This document shows positions 23,990-33,232 of a DNA stretch of 64,000 bases, in pieces (position 1 is the stretch's first letter; each line of letters begins with the position of its first letter). The stretch lies in contig NZ_CP106879.1 in NCBI RefSeq assembly GCF_025677645.1, positions 744,001 to 808,000 of the forward strand, read 5' to 3'. The notes under the pieces are model-generated. The model was not told the origin of the DNA. It saw only the letters and a program-made list of their open reading frames with translations, and searched no databases. The position numbers and the translations under genes are program-made. This DNA is from Curtobacterium poinsettiae. GTDB taxonomy: Bacteria; Actinomycetota; Actinomycetes; Actinomycetales; Microbacteriaceae.

Positions 23990-25582
23990 TCAGGCTTCTG
24001 CGGGCACGGGGGTGGCGGCCGTGGTCGGCACCTCGGCCAGGGTGATCGGCCCGTGCGTGCGGTGCCGCCAGCGCGACCACGCCCAGCCGACGAGCAGCAC
24101 GCCGCCGATGAACAGCAGGGCGCTGTACTGCAGCCACCACGAGGTGCCGGTCAGGTCGTAGATCTCCGGCCGGGGCCAGATGAGGTTGATCGCCATGCCG
24201 ACCTGGAACGCCACGGCCAGGGCGTTGAGCGGGATGCCCCAGCGACCGAGGGTGAACAGTGGCTTGCCGTCCTCGTCCACCCCGGTCGGCAAGCCCGTGC
24301 GACGGAGCTTGATCCGCTGGACCAGCAGCGGCCCGGTGACCCCGAGGTAGGCCAGGTAGAGCATCGCGATGCACAGGCTCGACAGCGCGGTGAAGATCGC
24401 GGACTGCCCGATGTTGACGGCGAGGGCCAGCCCGGCGCCGACCCCGACGACGATCGACGCGGCGATCGGGGTGCCGGTGCGGGGCGAGACCCGGGCGAGG
24501 GTGCGGTGGAAGGGCAGCGCCTTCTCGCGGGCCATCGAGTAGACCATCCGGGCTCCGGCGGTCTGCACGGCGAGGGTGCAGGCGAAGACCGCGACGGCGA
24601 CGGTGCAGAGCAGGAGCCGGCCGAAGACGTCGCCGAGGGTCGAGGTGATCACCCAGGCGAGCCCCTGCGTGGCGAGCTTGCCGTCGGTCAGGCTCGGGGC
24701 GGCGACGAGGGCGCCGATGATGAGCAGCCCACCACCGAGGCCGGAGACCGTGAGTGCCCGGACGATCGTCTTCGGGGTGGTCCGGCGCGGGTTGTGGGTC
24801 TCCTCGGCGAGCTCACCGGCCGAGTCGAATCCGACCATCACGTACGCGGCCATCAGCGAGGATGCCAGGAACGCCCACACGTACGGCTCGGTGCTCGTCG
24901 AGCCGGCGGTCGTGAACACCACGGAGGCGCTGCGGTGCGGCAGCAGGAACAGGGCGCCGATGAGCACGATCACGCCGATGATCTCGATGAGCACGCCGAA
25001 GCTCGTCACGCGGGCCATCAGCCGGACGCTCGTGATGTTCACGATCGTCGTCACGGCGAGCATCACCAGCCCGAGGGCCACCGCGTTCGCGGCACCGGTC
25101 GGCGACGCGACGGACGGGTCCGCGCCCGGACCGCCGACGACCTGGAACCCGTCCCAGATCGCGGGGAGCACGGCCTGCACGGCGATGGCCGCCACCGCGA
25201 CGGTGAGGATCTGGCCGATGATCATCGTCCAGCCGGTGAACCACCCGAACCGGGCTCCGGCCAGGCGGCTCGACCACTGGAAGATCGCGCCCGAGATGGG
25301 CCAGCGGGCCGCGAGCTGCGCGAAGTTCAGCGCGACGAGCAGCTGGCCGCCGAAGACCAGCGGCCACGCCCAGAAGAACGCAGCACCGCCGAGCCCGAAG
25401 CCGAGTCCGAACAGCTGGAAGACCGTGGTGAGGATCGAGACGAAGGAGAAGCCCGCCGCGAAGGAGGAGAACGAGCCGACCCCGCGGTGGAGTTCCTGCT
25501 CGTAGCCGAGGCGGGCGAGCCCCTGGGTGTCGACGTCGGACGTGGCGCGCGGTGCGTGGAGCGGTGCTTGCGGAGAACGCAT
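23990..25582 (-). CDS. APC-superfamily amino acid/guanidine-type permease
   Basis: 530 residues and about twelve helices. It opens with ELHRGVGSFSSFAAGFSFVSILTTVFQLFGLGFG, and carries the APC-typical GWFTGWTMIIGQ and the VGFDSAGELAEETHNPRRTTPKTI motif. These are features of the amino acid/choline/GABA permease family. The ATG at 25582 follows an AAAGG site. It is the promoter-proximal gene of the carboxylase operon, so it probably imports guanidine, urea or a guanidino compound. A palindromic operator lies 21-41 bases upstream of its start codon. Confidence 0.88.
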   Translation of the reverse strand: MRSPQAPLHAPRATSDVDTQGLARLGYEQELHRGVGSFSSFAAGFSFVSILTTVFQLFGLGFGLGGAAFFWAWPLVFGGQLLVALNFAQLAARWPISGAIFQWSSRLAGARFGWFTGWTMIIGQILTVAVAAIAVQAVLPAIWDGFQVVGGPGADPSVASPTGAANAVALGLVMLAVTTIVNITSVRLMARVTSFGVLIEIIGVIVLIGALFLLPHRSASVVFTTAGSTSTEPYVWAFLASSLMAAYVMVGFDSAGELAEETHNPRRTTPKTIVRALTVSGLGGGLLIIGALVAAPSLTDGKLATQGLAWVITSTLGDVFGRLLLCTVAVAVFACTLAVQTAGARMVYSMAREKALPFHRTLARVSPRTGTPIAASIVVGVGAGLALAVNIGQSAIFTALSSLCIAMLYLAYLGVTGPLLVQRIKLRRTGLPTGVDEDGKPLFTLGRWGIPLNALAVAFQVGMAINLIWPRPEIYDLTGTSWWLQYSALLFIGGVLLVGWAWSRWRHRTHGPITLAEVPTTAATPVPAEA

Positions 25583-25603
25583 GACTGCAGACCTTTCGCG
25601 GAG

Positions 25604-25623
25604 TACCTGTCGGGTGACAGGTA
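25604..25623. promoter_or_regulatory. Palindromic operator of the carboxylase operon
   Basis: TACCTGTC, GGGT, GACAGGTA is a perfect 8-bp dyad in the leader between a TetR gene and the permease. A related imperfect dyad lies at 27801-27816. It is a likely TetR-family binding site, most simply for the product of 25759-26529. No ykkC/guanidine riboswitch motif was seen in this leader. Confidence 0.65.
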
Positions 25624-25758
25624 GTGCGACAAGTGTCTTGCGGCCCTGTGTCGGCGCCGTTGCCCGTCTGTTTCGAGTGCGTGACGGCAGGCCCCGGCGT
25701 GTAAACGTTCCGAGTCGGCGGCCGGCTGTGGCGGCCCGCCGAGGACCACCTGCGGGCC

Positions 25759-26529
25759 TCAGGCGGTGGCGGGGGCGTGCTGTCCCGCCACCGGGAAGGG
25801 GCCCGGCGCGGTGTCGCCGCCGTACCGAGCCACGATCTCCGCGGCTGCCGACACGCTGCGCCCGATCGCGTCCTCGGGCACCCGCAGGAGTCGGAGGCAA
25901 CCGCGGGTGACCGCCGTCGCGTACGCCTCGCGTTCCTCGGGACGCCCCCAGTACCGCTGCGAGACGACGGACTCGACGAGCCCGAACACGAGGTCGACGT
26001 CGTCCTGCTCGGACGGCGTCCTCGTCGAGCCGAGGTGGGCCAGCACCTCGGCTGCGAGGCGCTGGTAGCGATCCCGCAGCGAGGCGGCTCCGGCATCGTC
26101 GTCGCGGAGCGCCCGTGCGACCCCCGGCATCCGGAAGACGGCGACGATGTCGTCCGGCGTCGACAGCACCACCGACGTGTCGAACGACGAGAGGGCGGCG
26201 AGCCGGGTGACCGGGTCGATCTCCTGGTGGTCGAGCCAGTCCGCGAAGGCGACCGCGGGCGAGGTCGAGCGCGCGAGGAGCTCGAGCACGATGTCGTGCT
26301 TCTCGGCGAAGTGGTAGTACAGCGAGGCCTGCTTGATGCCCACCCGATCAGCGATCTGGCGGGTCGTCGTCTCCAGGTACCCCTGCGTGGCGAAGAGCTC
26401 CGCAGCGGCGTCCAGGATCTCAGCACGGGTCGTCCTGCCTGCTCGCCGCTCGCCGGTGGCCCGGGGGCGGCCGCGGGGTGCGCGTGGGCGGTCGGGCGCC
26501 TGGGTCGGTCCGTCGGATCGATCGGTCAT
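25759..26529 (-). CDS. TetR-family regulator, likely controls the nitrogen and ABC loci
   Basis: 256 residues. After a basic, disordered-looking N-terminus (PRAPRGRPRATGERRAGR), the helix-turn-helix reads EILDAAAELFATQGYLETTTRQIADRVGIKQASLYYHF. It is close to that of the TetR at 16224-16916. Its start overlaps the amidohydrolase stop (ATGA), so the two form an operon. Related dyads with CCTGTC/GACAG arms lie on both flanks (25604, 27801), suggesting it regulates both the carboxylase operon and the divergent ABC operon. Confidence 0.9.
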   Translation of the reverse strand: MTDRSDGPTQAPDRPRAPRGRPRATGERRAGRTTRAEILDAAAELFATQGYLETTTRQIADRVGIKQASLYYHFAEKHDIVLELLARSTSPAVAFADWLDHQEIDPVTRLAALSSFDTSVVLSTPDDIVAVFRMPGVARALRDDDAGAASLRDRYQRLAAEVLAHLGSTRTPSEQDDVDLVFGLVESVVSQRYWGRPEEREAYATAVTRGCLRLLRVPEDAIGRSVSAAAEIVARYGGDTAPGPFPVAGQHAPATA

Positions 26530-27782
26530 GCGTCGTCGGCCCCTCCCACGATCGCCCCGGCCTGGACGACGAGCGAGATGCTACCGGGTGTCGTCAGGAC
26601 GGTGAGGTCCGTGAGCGGGTCGCCGTCGACGAGCACGAGGTCGGCGCGTTTGCCGGCGGTCACGGTGCCGACGTCGTCGCCGACACCGCAGAGGTCCGCG
26701 GCGACCGACGTCCCGGCGGCGATGGCCAGCTCCGGCGAGAGTCCGACGTCGACGAGTCGCGCCAGCTCGGCGAGGTTCGTCCCGTGCGAGACGATGCCCG
26801 CGTCGGTGCCCATCGCGACCGGCACCCCGGCGGCGACCGCTGCGGCGATCCGTTCGGCCCCCTCGGCAGCGAGTCTGGCGCGTTTCCGGGCGGCCCACGG
26901 CGGCGCGTCGGCCGAGAGCGTCCGGAGGAGGGTCGACAGTGTCGGGACGAGAACGGTCCCGTGCTCGAGCATCGCCTCGATCGCCCGATCGTCGCTGAGG
27001 TAGCCGTGCTCGACGCTCCGGACGCCGGCGCGCGCCGCGGCCTCGACGCCGCGCGCCCCGATGGCGTGTGCGGCCACGCCGGCGAGCCCGTGCCGATCGA
27101 CCTCCTGCACGACGGTCCGCATCTCTGCTTCCCTCAGGCCGCCGCCCTCCGGGTGGCTCCTCGGGCTGCCCACACCGCCGGTGGCGGCCACCTTGACCCA
27201 GTCGGCACCTTCTCGCACGACCTCTCGCGTCAGCCGCAGGAACGCATCCGGTCCGTCGCCGACGGCTCCGGCCCCGGGGCCGTCGTCCAGCGGGAGGCCG
27301 CCGATGGTGCGGGAGTCACCGTGGCCGCCGGTGACGCTCAGGATGCGGATCGCCACGAGGAGGCGCGGTCCGCTGACGACGCCGTGCTCGACCGCGTCGC
27401 GGAAGCCGGCGTCCGCGCCGGCGAGGTCGCGCACCGTCGTGACGCCTGCACGGAGCGTGGCGGCGAGGTGGGGGACCGCTCGGAGCGTCTTCGCACTCTC
27501 CGGCTCCGTGATGGCGTCGAGCGTCGTCGTCGTCGGGCTGGTCGTCAGGTGGACGTGGCAGTCGACGAAACCGGGCAGCAGTGTGCGTCCGCGTCCGTCG
27601 ACGATCCGGAGTCGGTCGGCTCCCGCAGTGGCCGCGATGCTCGTCGAACCGGTGGGGGTCACCCCGGCGATCCGGTCGCCGGCGACCTCGACGTCGACGT
27701 GGTCGAGAGCCGAGCCGCCGGTCCCGTCCACGAGCCGGACGTCACGGACGAGCAGGGGCGGGTGGATCGAGGGCGGCGTCAT
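26526..27782 (-). CDS. Metal-dependent amidohydrolase
   Basis: 418 residues from the ATG at 27782. A TIM-barrel amidohydrolase: GFVDCHVH carries the HxH metal ligands, VKVAATGG the candidate metal-bridging Lys, HAIGARGVEAAARAGVRSVEHGY further His ligands, and MGTDAG the catalytic Asp. The C-terminal composite domain (GKRADLVLVDGDPL) is typical of the imidazolonepropionase/prolidase-like branch. It is divergent from a peptide-type ABC transporter and coupled to a TetR gene. It probably hydrolyses an imported amide, peptide or carbamate; the substrate is unknown. Confidence 0.88.
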   Translation of the reverse strand: MTPPSIHPPLLVRDVRLVDGTGGSALDHVDVEVAGDRIAGVTPTGSTSIAATAGADRLRIVDGRGRTLLPGFVDCHVHLTTSPTTTTLDAITEPESAKTLRAVPHLAATLRAGVTTVRDLAGADAGFRDAVEHGVVSGPRLLVAIRILSVTGGHGDSRTIGGLPLDDGPGAGAVGDGPDAFLRLTREVVREGADWVKVAATGGVGSPRSHPEGGGLREAEMRTVVQEVDRHGLAGVAAHAIGARGVEAAARAGVRSVEHGYLSDDRAIEAMLEHGTVLVPTLSTLLRTLSADAPPWAARKRARLAAEGAERIAAAVAAGVPVAMGTDAGIVSHGTNLAELARLVDVGLSPELAIAAGTSVAADLCGVGDDVGTVTAGKRADLVLVDGDPLTDLTVLTTPGSISLVVQAGAIVGGADDA

Positions 27783-27800
27783 GCTCCCATCCTGCACCAA

Positions 27801-27886
27801 TACCTGTCGCTGACAGAATTCATCTCGCGGAAACACGGCGACACGTGTCGGAAACGGTCGGGACCTATTTTCGATCACTGACAGGT
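27801..27886. promoter_or_regulatory. Operator sites in the amidohydrolase/ABC divergent promoter
   Basis: TACCTGTC-GC-TGACAG at 27801-27816 is an imperfect dyad matching the arms at 25604-25623. A further half-site GACAGGT lies at 27880-27886, 34 bases before the binding-protein start. The 137-base region holds both divergent promoters. Regulation by the nearby TetR protein is inferred. Confidence 0.5.
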
Positions 27887-27919
27887 TCCGCCCCGCACCC
27901 GACCCGAGAGGTCTGTCCG

Positions 27920-29509
27920 ATGGCCCTTTGCACCCCGCGCACCGTCACCCGTCCACTCACCGTCGCCGCGCTCCTGGCGAGCATCGCGCTCACGGTCAGC
28001 GCCTGCTCGACGACCGGTTCCGCTGCAGGGTCCTTCGACTCGACGGACACCTTCACCGCCGTCTACCTCGGGTCGTACTCGACGCCGCCGGACCCGGACA
28101 TCAACTACGACGGCCCGGGTCTCAACATCATCGAGAACACCTACGAGGGCCTCGTGGCCTACCGCGACGGCGCCGACACCGCGGAGATCGTGCCGGAGCT
28201 CGCGACGAAGTGGTCGGTGTCCGACGACGGCCTGACCTACGACTTCACCCTGCGTCCCGACGTCACCTTCCACGACGGCACGCCGTTCACCGCGGAAGCG
28301 GTCGTCGACTCGTTCGAGCGCCGCACCGCCGTCGACGGTGGCCCCGCGTACATGGTCGCTGACGTCGCATCGGTGGAACCCGACGGTGACCACCGCGTCG
28401 CGGTGCACCTCAAGGCGAAGAACACGGCGTTCCTCGACTACCTCGCCTCGCCGTTCGGCGTGAAGATGATCAGCCCGACGGTCCTCGACGAACACGGCGG
28501 GAAGGACCACGCACAGGAGTACCTGACCACCCACGACGCCGGTACCGGGCCGTACGAGCTCTCGGAGGTCGACACCGGGTCGTCCTACGGGATGCGCGCC
28601 TACGACGACTACTGGGGAGACGCGCCGGCGATCCCGGACGTGACGTACCGGATCGCGGAGAACGCTTCGTCGGTGCAACTCGAACTCGAGCGCGGCGAGG
28701 TCGACGCGGTGCTCAACGTCACCTCGAAGACCGCCTACCAGCGCATGTCGGAGACCGAGGGCCTCGCCGCGTCCACGTTCCCGAACTTCACGACCCAGAC
28801 CCTGTTCGTGAACCCGGCGTCGAAGGCGTTCCCCACCGTGGACGACCGTCACCGGCTCTTCAGCGCGATCAACACGGAATCGGTGATCGACGCCTCGATG
28901 GGGGACCTCGAGGAACCGACCTCCGAGCTGTTCCCCGCGGGCATGACCGACGCGTCGATCAGCGAGCAGGGCGTCACGCATGATCCGTCCGCGCTCGCCG
29001 CCATGGCCGACAGTGGTACCACCGAGGGCCGGACCATCCGGGTCGGGTACGCCGGCTCGAGCGGCGACGGCAAGGCGTTCGCGGACGAGCTCGTCGCCGA
29101 GTTCGGTGACGTCGGCCTCACGGCCGAGTCGGTCTCGTACGCCTCGGGGTCCGCCTACACGATGACGGACGACCTCGAGGCCGCTCCCGACCTCTTCGTG
29201 ATGTCGGTCTTCCCCGACGCCGGGCACGTCGACGCGTGGGCTCGGATCCTCTACACCCCGAAGGGCGGCCTCGACCTCTTCGGCGCCGAGGTCCCCGGAC
29301 TGACGGATGCCCTCGACGATGCGGTGGCCTCGGGTGACGACGACGCCTACGCGGCGATCGCTGCTGCGGTCAACGACTCCGGGTACTGGCTCTCGACCGG
29401 CTCGCTGAACAGCACCACGGTCGTCCGCGACGACGTCCGTGGGGTCGACGACGCGCAGAACGTCCTGGAGTACAACGTCCTGCACTTCGCCGCGCTGGAC
29501 CGGGACTGA
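27920..29509 (+). CDS. Family 5 solute-binding lipoprotein (peptide/nickel type)
   Basis: 529 residues. A lipoprotein signal ends with ALTVSAC. The SBP_bac_5 fold follows, with NIIENTYEGLVAYR, VPELATKWSVSDDGLTYDFTLRPDVTFHDGTPFTAEAVVDSF, the family signature around residues 95-125. It captures a peptide-like or nickel-type ligand outside the cell and delivers it to the permeases encoded downstream. It lies first in an ABC operon, divergent from an amidohydrolase. A hairpin just after the gene may raise its expression relative to the rest. Confidence 0.92.
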   Translation: MALCTPRTVTRPLTVAALLASIALTVSACSTTGSAAGSFDSTDTFTAVYLGSYSTPPDPDINYDGPGLNIIENTYEGLVAYRDGADTAEIVPELATKWSVSDDGLTYDFTLRPDVTFHDGTPFTAEAVVDSFERRTAVDGGPAYMVADVASVEPDGDHRVAVHLKAKNTAFLDYLASPFGVKMISPTVLDEHGGKDHAQEYLTTHDAGTGPYELSEVDTGSSYGMRAYDDYWGDAPAIPDVTYRIAENASSVQLELERGEVDAVLNVTSKTAYQRMSETEGLAASTFPNFTTQTLFVNPASKAFPTVDDRHRLFSAINTESVIDASMGDLEEPTSELFPAGMTDASISEQGVTHDPSALAAMADSGTTEGRTIRVGYAGSSGDGKAFADELVAEFGDVGLTAESVSYASGSAYTMTDDLEAAPDLFVMSVFPDAGHVDAWARILYTPKGGLDLFGAEVPGLTDALDDAVASGDDDAYAAIAAAVNDSGYWLSTGSLNSTTVVRDDVRGVDDAQNVLEYNVLHFAALDRD

Positions 29510-29511
29510 CG

Positions 29512-29540
29512 GACGAGGGGCCTCGATCCGGCCCCTCGTC
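29512..29540 (+). terminator. Hairpin after the solute-binding protein gene
   Basis: GACGAGGGGCC and GGCCCCTCGTC form an 11-bp stem around a 7-base loop. It sits 3 bases after the stop and 38 before the ATPase start. Such hairpins commonly attenuate transcription so that binding protein is made in excess. Confidence 0.75.
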
Positions 29541-29577
29541 ACAACACCGACCAGCAGCCGATCCGGAAGGGGTCATC

Positions 29578-31254
29578 GTGACCAGCACAGCAGCGTCCGC
29601 GCAGAGCACGACACCAGCCGATCCGCCCGATCCGCCCGACCCGGTCGTCCGCGTCGCCGACCTCCGCGTCGTCCTGCACCGTGACGGAGCGCCCGTCGAA
29701 GCGCTCCGGGGTGTCGACCTCGAGGTCGCGCCGGGCGAGGTACTCGGGCTCGTCGGCGAGTCCGGTTCGGGGAAGACCGTCCTCGGCCTCACCCTGATGG
29801 CGTTGCTCCCTGCGGCTGCTCGCCCGGTGGTGAGCGGCACGGTCCGGATCGCCGGCGAGGACATCGTCGGAACCACCGCCGAGCACGACCGTGTGGTCCG
29901 CAAGGAGCACATCGGTGCCGTGTTCCAGGACCCGATGACCTCGCTCGACCCCACCATGACGATCGGCGCCGCGCTCGCCGAGGTCGCCCGCAATCGTGCC
30001 CACGTGCTGGAGCTGCTCACCGACGTGGGCATCCCCGACCCGGCCGAGCGGCTCGGGGCGTACCCGCACAACCTGTCCGGCGGTCTCCGCCAACGGGTCA
30101 TGATCGCGCTGGCGCTCGCGAGGAACCCCTCACTCATCATCGCCGACGAACCGACCACCGCACTCGACGTCACCGTGCAGGCCCAGATCCTCGCGCTCCT
30201 GCGCCGTCTCCGTGCCGAACGCGGGTGCTCGGTCGTCTTCGTCACCCACGATCTCGGCGTCGCGGCCGAACTCTGCGACCGCGTTGCGGTGATGTACCGA
30301 GGCGAGATCGTGGAGAGCGGGCCCACGGCGATGGTCCTCGAGAAGCCTCAGCACCCCTACACCCGGGGGCTCCTGGCCTCCCGCATCGACCTGGGCACCC
30401 CTCGGGACCGACCGGTGCCGTCCGCGCACGACGCGGACCGGGTGGACGACCTGCCCGCGCTCTGGCCGCAGGTCGTGCTGGGCGACACCGCCGTGGAACT
30501 CCGCGGTGTGGAACGGACCTTCCGCAGCGGACCGGTGTGGCGCCGGCGGTCGGTCGAAGCCGTCCGCGGCGTCGACCTCACTGTCCGGGCTGGTGAGTCC
30601 CTGGCGCTGGTCGGGGAGAGCGGCTGCGGCAAGTCCACGACCATGCGGATCATCGCGGGGCTGGACACCGCCAGCGCTGGGACGGTGTCCGTGTTCGGTT
30701 CCGGGCGTCCGCAGATGGTCTTCCAGGACGCCGGGGCCTCGCTCACGCCGTGGTTGTCGGTCGGCGAGATGCTCGCCGAACGCGTCCGCGCGGCGCGGCG
30801 CGGGGTCGCCGCCGGTGCGGTCGCGGAGGCGGTGCACGAGGTGCTCGACCGGGTGGGGCTCCCGCAGGACATCGCCCGGGTCCGCGCCACTGCGCTCTCC
30901 GGCGGGCAACGGCAACGGGTCGCGATCGCCCGAGCCGTCATCGTGCCGCCGTCGGTGCTCCTGTGCGACGAGCCGACGAGCGCCCTCGACGCTTCGCTCG
31001 CCTCCACCGTGCTGAACCTGCTCGGGCGGATCCGACGCGAGCTCGGGATGACCATGCTCTTCGTCACCCATGACCTCGCCGCCGCGCGGATCGTCTCGGA
31101 CCGCATCGCTGTGATGCGACAGGGGCGGATCGTCGAGACCGGCGACGCTGATGACCTGTGCGCCGCCCCACGGCACGCCTACACCGCTGCGCTCCTCGCG
31201 GCGATCCCCGGCGATCGACTCTCGCTCGCCCGGACCGGGAAGGACCGCCCGTGA
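29578..31254 (+). CDS. Tandem ABC ATPase (DppD-DppF-type fusion)
   Basis: 558 residues, GTG start after GGAAGGGG. There are two complete nucleotide-binding domains. The first has Walker A GESGSGKT, signature LSGGLRQR and Walker B LIIADEPTTALD. The second has GESGCGKST, LSGGQRQR and VLLCDEPTSALD. The oligopeptide-type C-terminal motif HPYTRGLLAS follows the first. It powers uptake by the permeases that follow. The stop overlaps the next start (GTGA). The domain fusion is common for this family. Confidence 0.93.
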   Translation: MTSTAASAQSTTPADPPDPPDPVVRVADLRVVLHRDGAPVEALRGVDLEVAPGEVLGLVGESGSGKTVLGLTLMALLPAAARPVVSGTVRIAGEDIVGTTAEHDRVVRKEHIGAVFQDPMTSLDPTMTIGAALAEVARNRAHVLELLTDVGIPDPAERLGAYPHNLSGGLRQRVMIALALARNPSLIIADEPTTALDVTVQAQILALLRRLRAERGCSVVFVTHDLGVAAELCDRVAVMYRGEIVESGPTAMVLEKPQHPYTRGLLASRIDLGTPRDRPVPSAHDADRVDDLPALWPQVVLGDTAVELRGVERTFRSGPVWRRRSVEAVRGVDLTVRAGESLALVGESGCGKSTTMRIIAGLDTASAGTVSVFGSGRPQMVFQDAGASLTPWLSVGEMLAERVRAARRGVAAGAVAEAVHEVLDRVGLPQDIARVRATALSGGQRQRVAIARAVIVPPSVLLCDEPTSALDASLASTVLNLLGRIRRELGMTMLFVTHDLAAARIVSDRIAVMRQGRIVETGDADDLCAAPRHAYTAALLAAIPGDRLSLARTGKDRP

Positions 31255-32117
31255 CCGTCACCACCACCGCGTCGTTGCGACCGACCGACCGACGCTGGCA
31301 GCGCGTCACCGCCATCCGACGGCGCGGACGCACCGTCGACCTCGTGGCCATCAGCGCGCTGGGCGTCGTCGTGGTCGTCGCGCTCCTCGCTCCCGTGATC
31401 GCCCCCTACAGCCCGGTGCTGCGGTCCGGGACAGCGTTCCTCCCCCCGGGCTCGGCAGGGCACCTGCTCGGCACCGACGCGCTCGGCTACGACATGCTCT
31501 CGCGGGTGCTCCACGGCCTGCGCGCGAGCCTCGTCGCCGCGTTCATCGTGATCGCCAGCGGGGTCGTGTTCGGCACCGTGGTCGGGCTGCTCGCCGGTTC
31601 ACTCGGGCGATGGGCCGACAACCTGCTCATGCGCTTCACCGACCTGTTCCTCGCGATGCCCGGACTCGTCATCGCCCTCGCCGTCGCGGCCGCGCTCGGC
31701 CGGGGGTACTGGAGCGCACTGCTCGGCATCGCGGTCGTCTGGTGGCCGATGTACGCGCGGCTCGTGCGAGGAGAGATCCGCGCGTGGGCTGCCCGCCCGC
31801 ACCTCGAAGCCGCCGTCATCGGTGGGATCGGATGGTGGCGCAGGACCACACGGCATCTCCTGCCCGGCGTGACCTCGACCATCGTGGTCACCGCGAGCCT
31901 CGACATCGGCGGGCTCATCGTCGCGCTCTCCGCACTCTCCTTCCTGGGTCTCAGTTCGCCCGCTCCCGCACCGGAACTCGGTGCCATGGCGGCGCAGGGC
32001 GCCCAGTACCTGCTGGAGTACTGGTGGATCCCGGTGGTGCCGGGGCTCGCCGTGGCGGTCGTCTCGTTCCTGGCGAACCTCGCCGGGGACGGTGTCCGAG
32101 ACCTGGTGAGCCGATGA
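31251..32117 (+). CDS. ABC permease, DppC type
   Basis: 288 residues from a GTG overlapping the ATPase stop. About six helices. LGTDALGYDMLSRVLHGLRASL is the DppC/OppC signature of the cytoplasm-facing N-terminal region, and the EAA loop reads RPHLEAAVIGGIGWWRRTTRHLLPG. It forms the transmembrane channel with a DppB-type partner. That partner, encoded next, is interrupted by a frameshift, so the assembled transporter may be defective. Confidence 0.9.
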   Translation: MTVTTTASLRPTDRRWQRVTAIRRRGRTVDLVAISALGVVVVVALLAPVIAPYSPVLRSGTAFLPPGSAGHLLGTDALGYDMLSRVLHGLRASLVAAFIVIASGVVFGTVVGLLAGSLGRWADNLLMRFTDLFLAMPGLVIALAVAAALGRGYWSALLGIAVVWWPMYARLVRGEIRAWAARPHLEAAVIGGIGWWRRTTRHLLPGVTSTIVVTASLDIGGLIVALSALSFLGLSSPAPAPELGAMAAQGAQYLLEYWWIPVVPGLAVAVVSFLANLAGDGVRDLVSR

Positions 32118-32196
32118 CCCGGAGCACCACGCGCCTCCCGGCCTGCATCCCGACGACCGTCGTCCGCTGCAGCGGACCCGAGCAAGGAACATCCGC

Positions 32197-33197
32197 ATGA
32201 CCGCCTTCGTGCTCCGCCGTACCGGCTCCATGCTGGGCGTCCTGGTCGCCCTCACCATCGTGTTGTTCTCCTTGCAGGAGCTCAGCGGCGTCGACCCCGC
32301 GCGTGCGTACGTCGGCGCGAACGCCTCCGCCGGAGCGGTCGACCGTGCCAGGGCGTCGCTCGGGCTCGACCAGCCTGCTCCGATCCGGTACCTCGCCTAC
32401 CTCGGGGGGCTCCTCCACGGCGACCTGCAGAACTCCCTCCGCACACGGACACCGGTCGCGGAGGGGATCGCGACCGCCTTCCCCGCGACGCTCGAACTCG
32501 CGATGTGGACCCTCGCCATCGCCCTCCTGCTCGGTGCGGCGTTCGCGTTCCTGACACGGTCACCCGTTGGCGCGGTGCCGGTGTCGTCAGGATCGTCCTC
32601 CTGTCCGGTGCGGCGGCCCCGACCTTCCTGCTCGCATCCGTCGGCCTCCTGTTCCTCTACGGGAAGCTCGGACTCGTCCCCGCCAACGGCCGCTCCTCGT
32701 TCACGGAGTCCTCTCCCGGACCCACGGGGTTGCTCGTCGTCGACGCGGTCCTCGCCGGGCGGGTCGACGTCGCCGGTGACGCCGTCTGGCACCTCCTCCT
32801 CCCCGCAGCCTGCGCTGCGGTGTCGCCCGCGGTCGCGATCGGTCGGGTGCTGGTGGACGGCTTGCGGACGAACCTCGTCGCCGACCACGCGCGCACCGCG
32901 CGTTCCGCAGGGATGCGCGAGAGCGCCGTCCTCCTCCGGCACGCGCTCCGGAACGCCCTCGGTCCGACGCTGTCGATGATCGGACTGCAGGCCGGGATGC
33001 TCCTCGGTGGACTGGTCGTCGTCGAAAAGATCGTCGGTTGGCCCGGACTCGGGAGCTACCTGGACCGTTCGGTCCAGTCGAGCGACTTCCCGGGCATCGC
33101 GGGCGTCGCGCTGCTGCTCGGCGTCTCGTTCGTCGTCCTGAACACCGTCGTCGACCTGCTGCAGGTCGTCGTCGACCGCCGGCTGGCGCTCGCCTGA
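32197..33197 (+). pseudogene. ABC permease, DppB type, frameshifted
   Basis: The first ~120 codons from the ATG at 32197 encode a normal DppB N-terminus (LRRTGSMLGVLVALTIVLFSLQELSGVDP, then LELAMWTLAIALLLGAAFAFLT). After about 32560 this frame turns into Ser/Arg/Pro-rich nonsense. The homologous protein continues in the frame offset by -1 (GVVRIVLLSGAAAPTFLLASVGLLFLYGKLGLVPANG, EAA region ARTARSAGMRESAVLLRHALRNALGPT) to 33197. This fits one lost base between about 32555 and 32590. No slippery heptamer is visible. It is either a real mutation inactivating the transporter or a sequencing error. Confidence 0.85.
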
Positions 33198-33232
33198 GGC
33201 CGTCGGCTGAAACCACCACGAGAGGAACCACC

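Noticed and set aside
25583..25758. Guanidine (ykkC) riboswitch ahead of the carboxylase operon
   Set aside because: The conserved ykkC motifs were looked for on the minus strand and not seen; a TetR-type dyad is present instead.
32162..32177. Perfect 16-base palindrome before the frameshifted permease
   Set aside because: Short, inside an operon, no terminator tail and no second copy; not enough to call an operator.
32540..32600. Programmed ribosomal frameshift in the permease gene
   Set aside because: No slippery heptamer or following structured element is evident, and this family is not known for frameshifting; mutation or sequence error is simpler.
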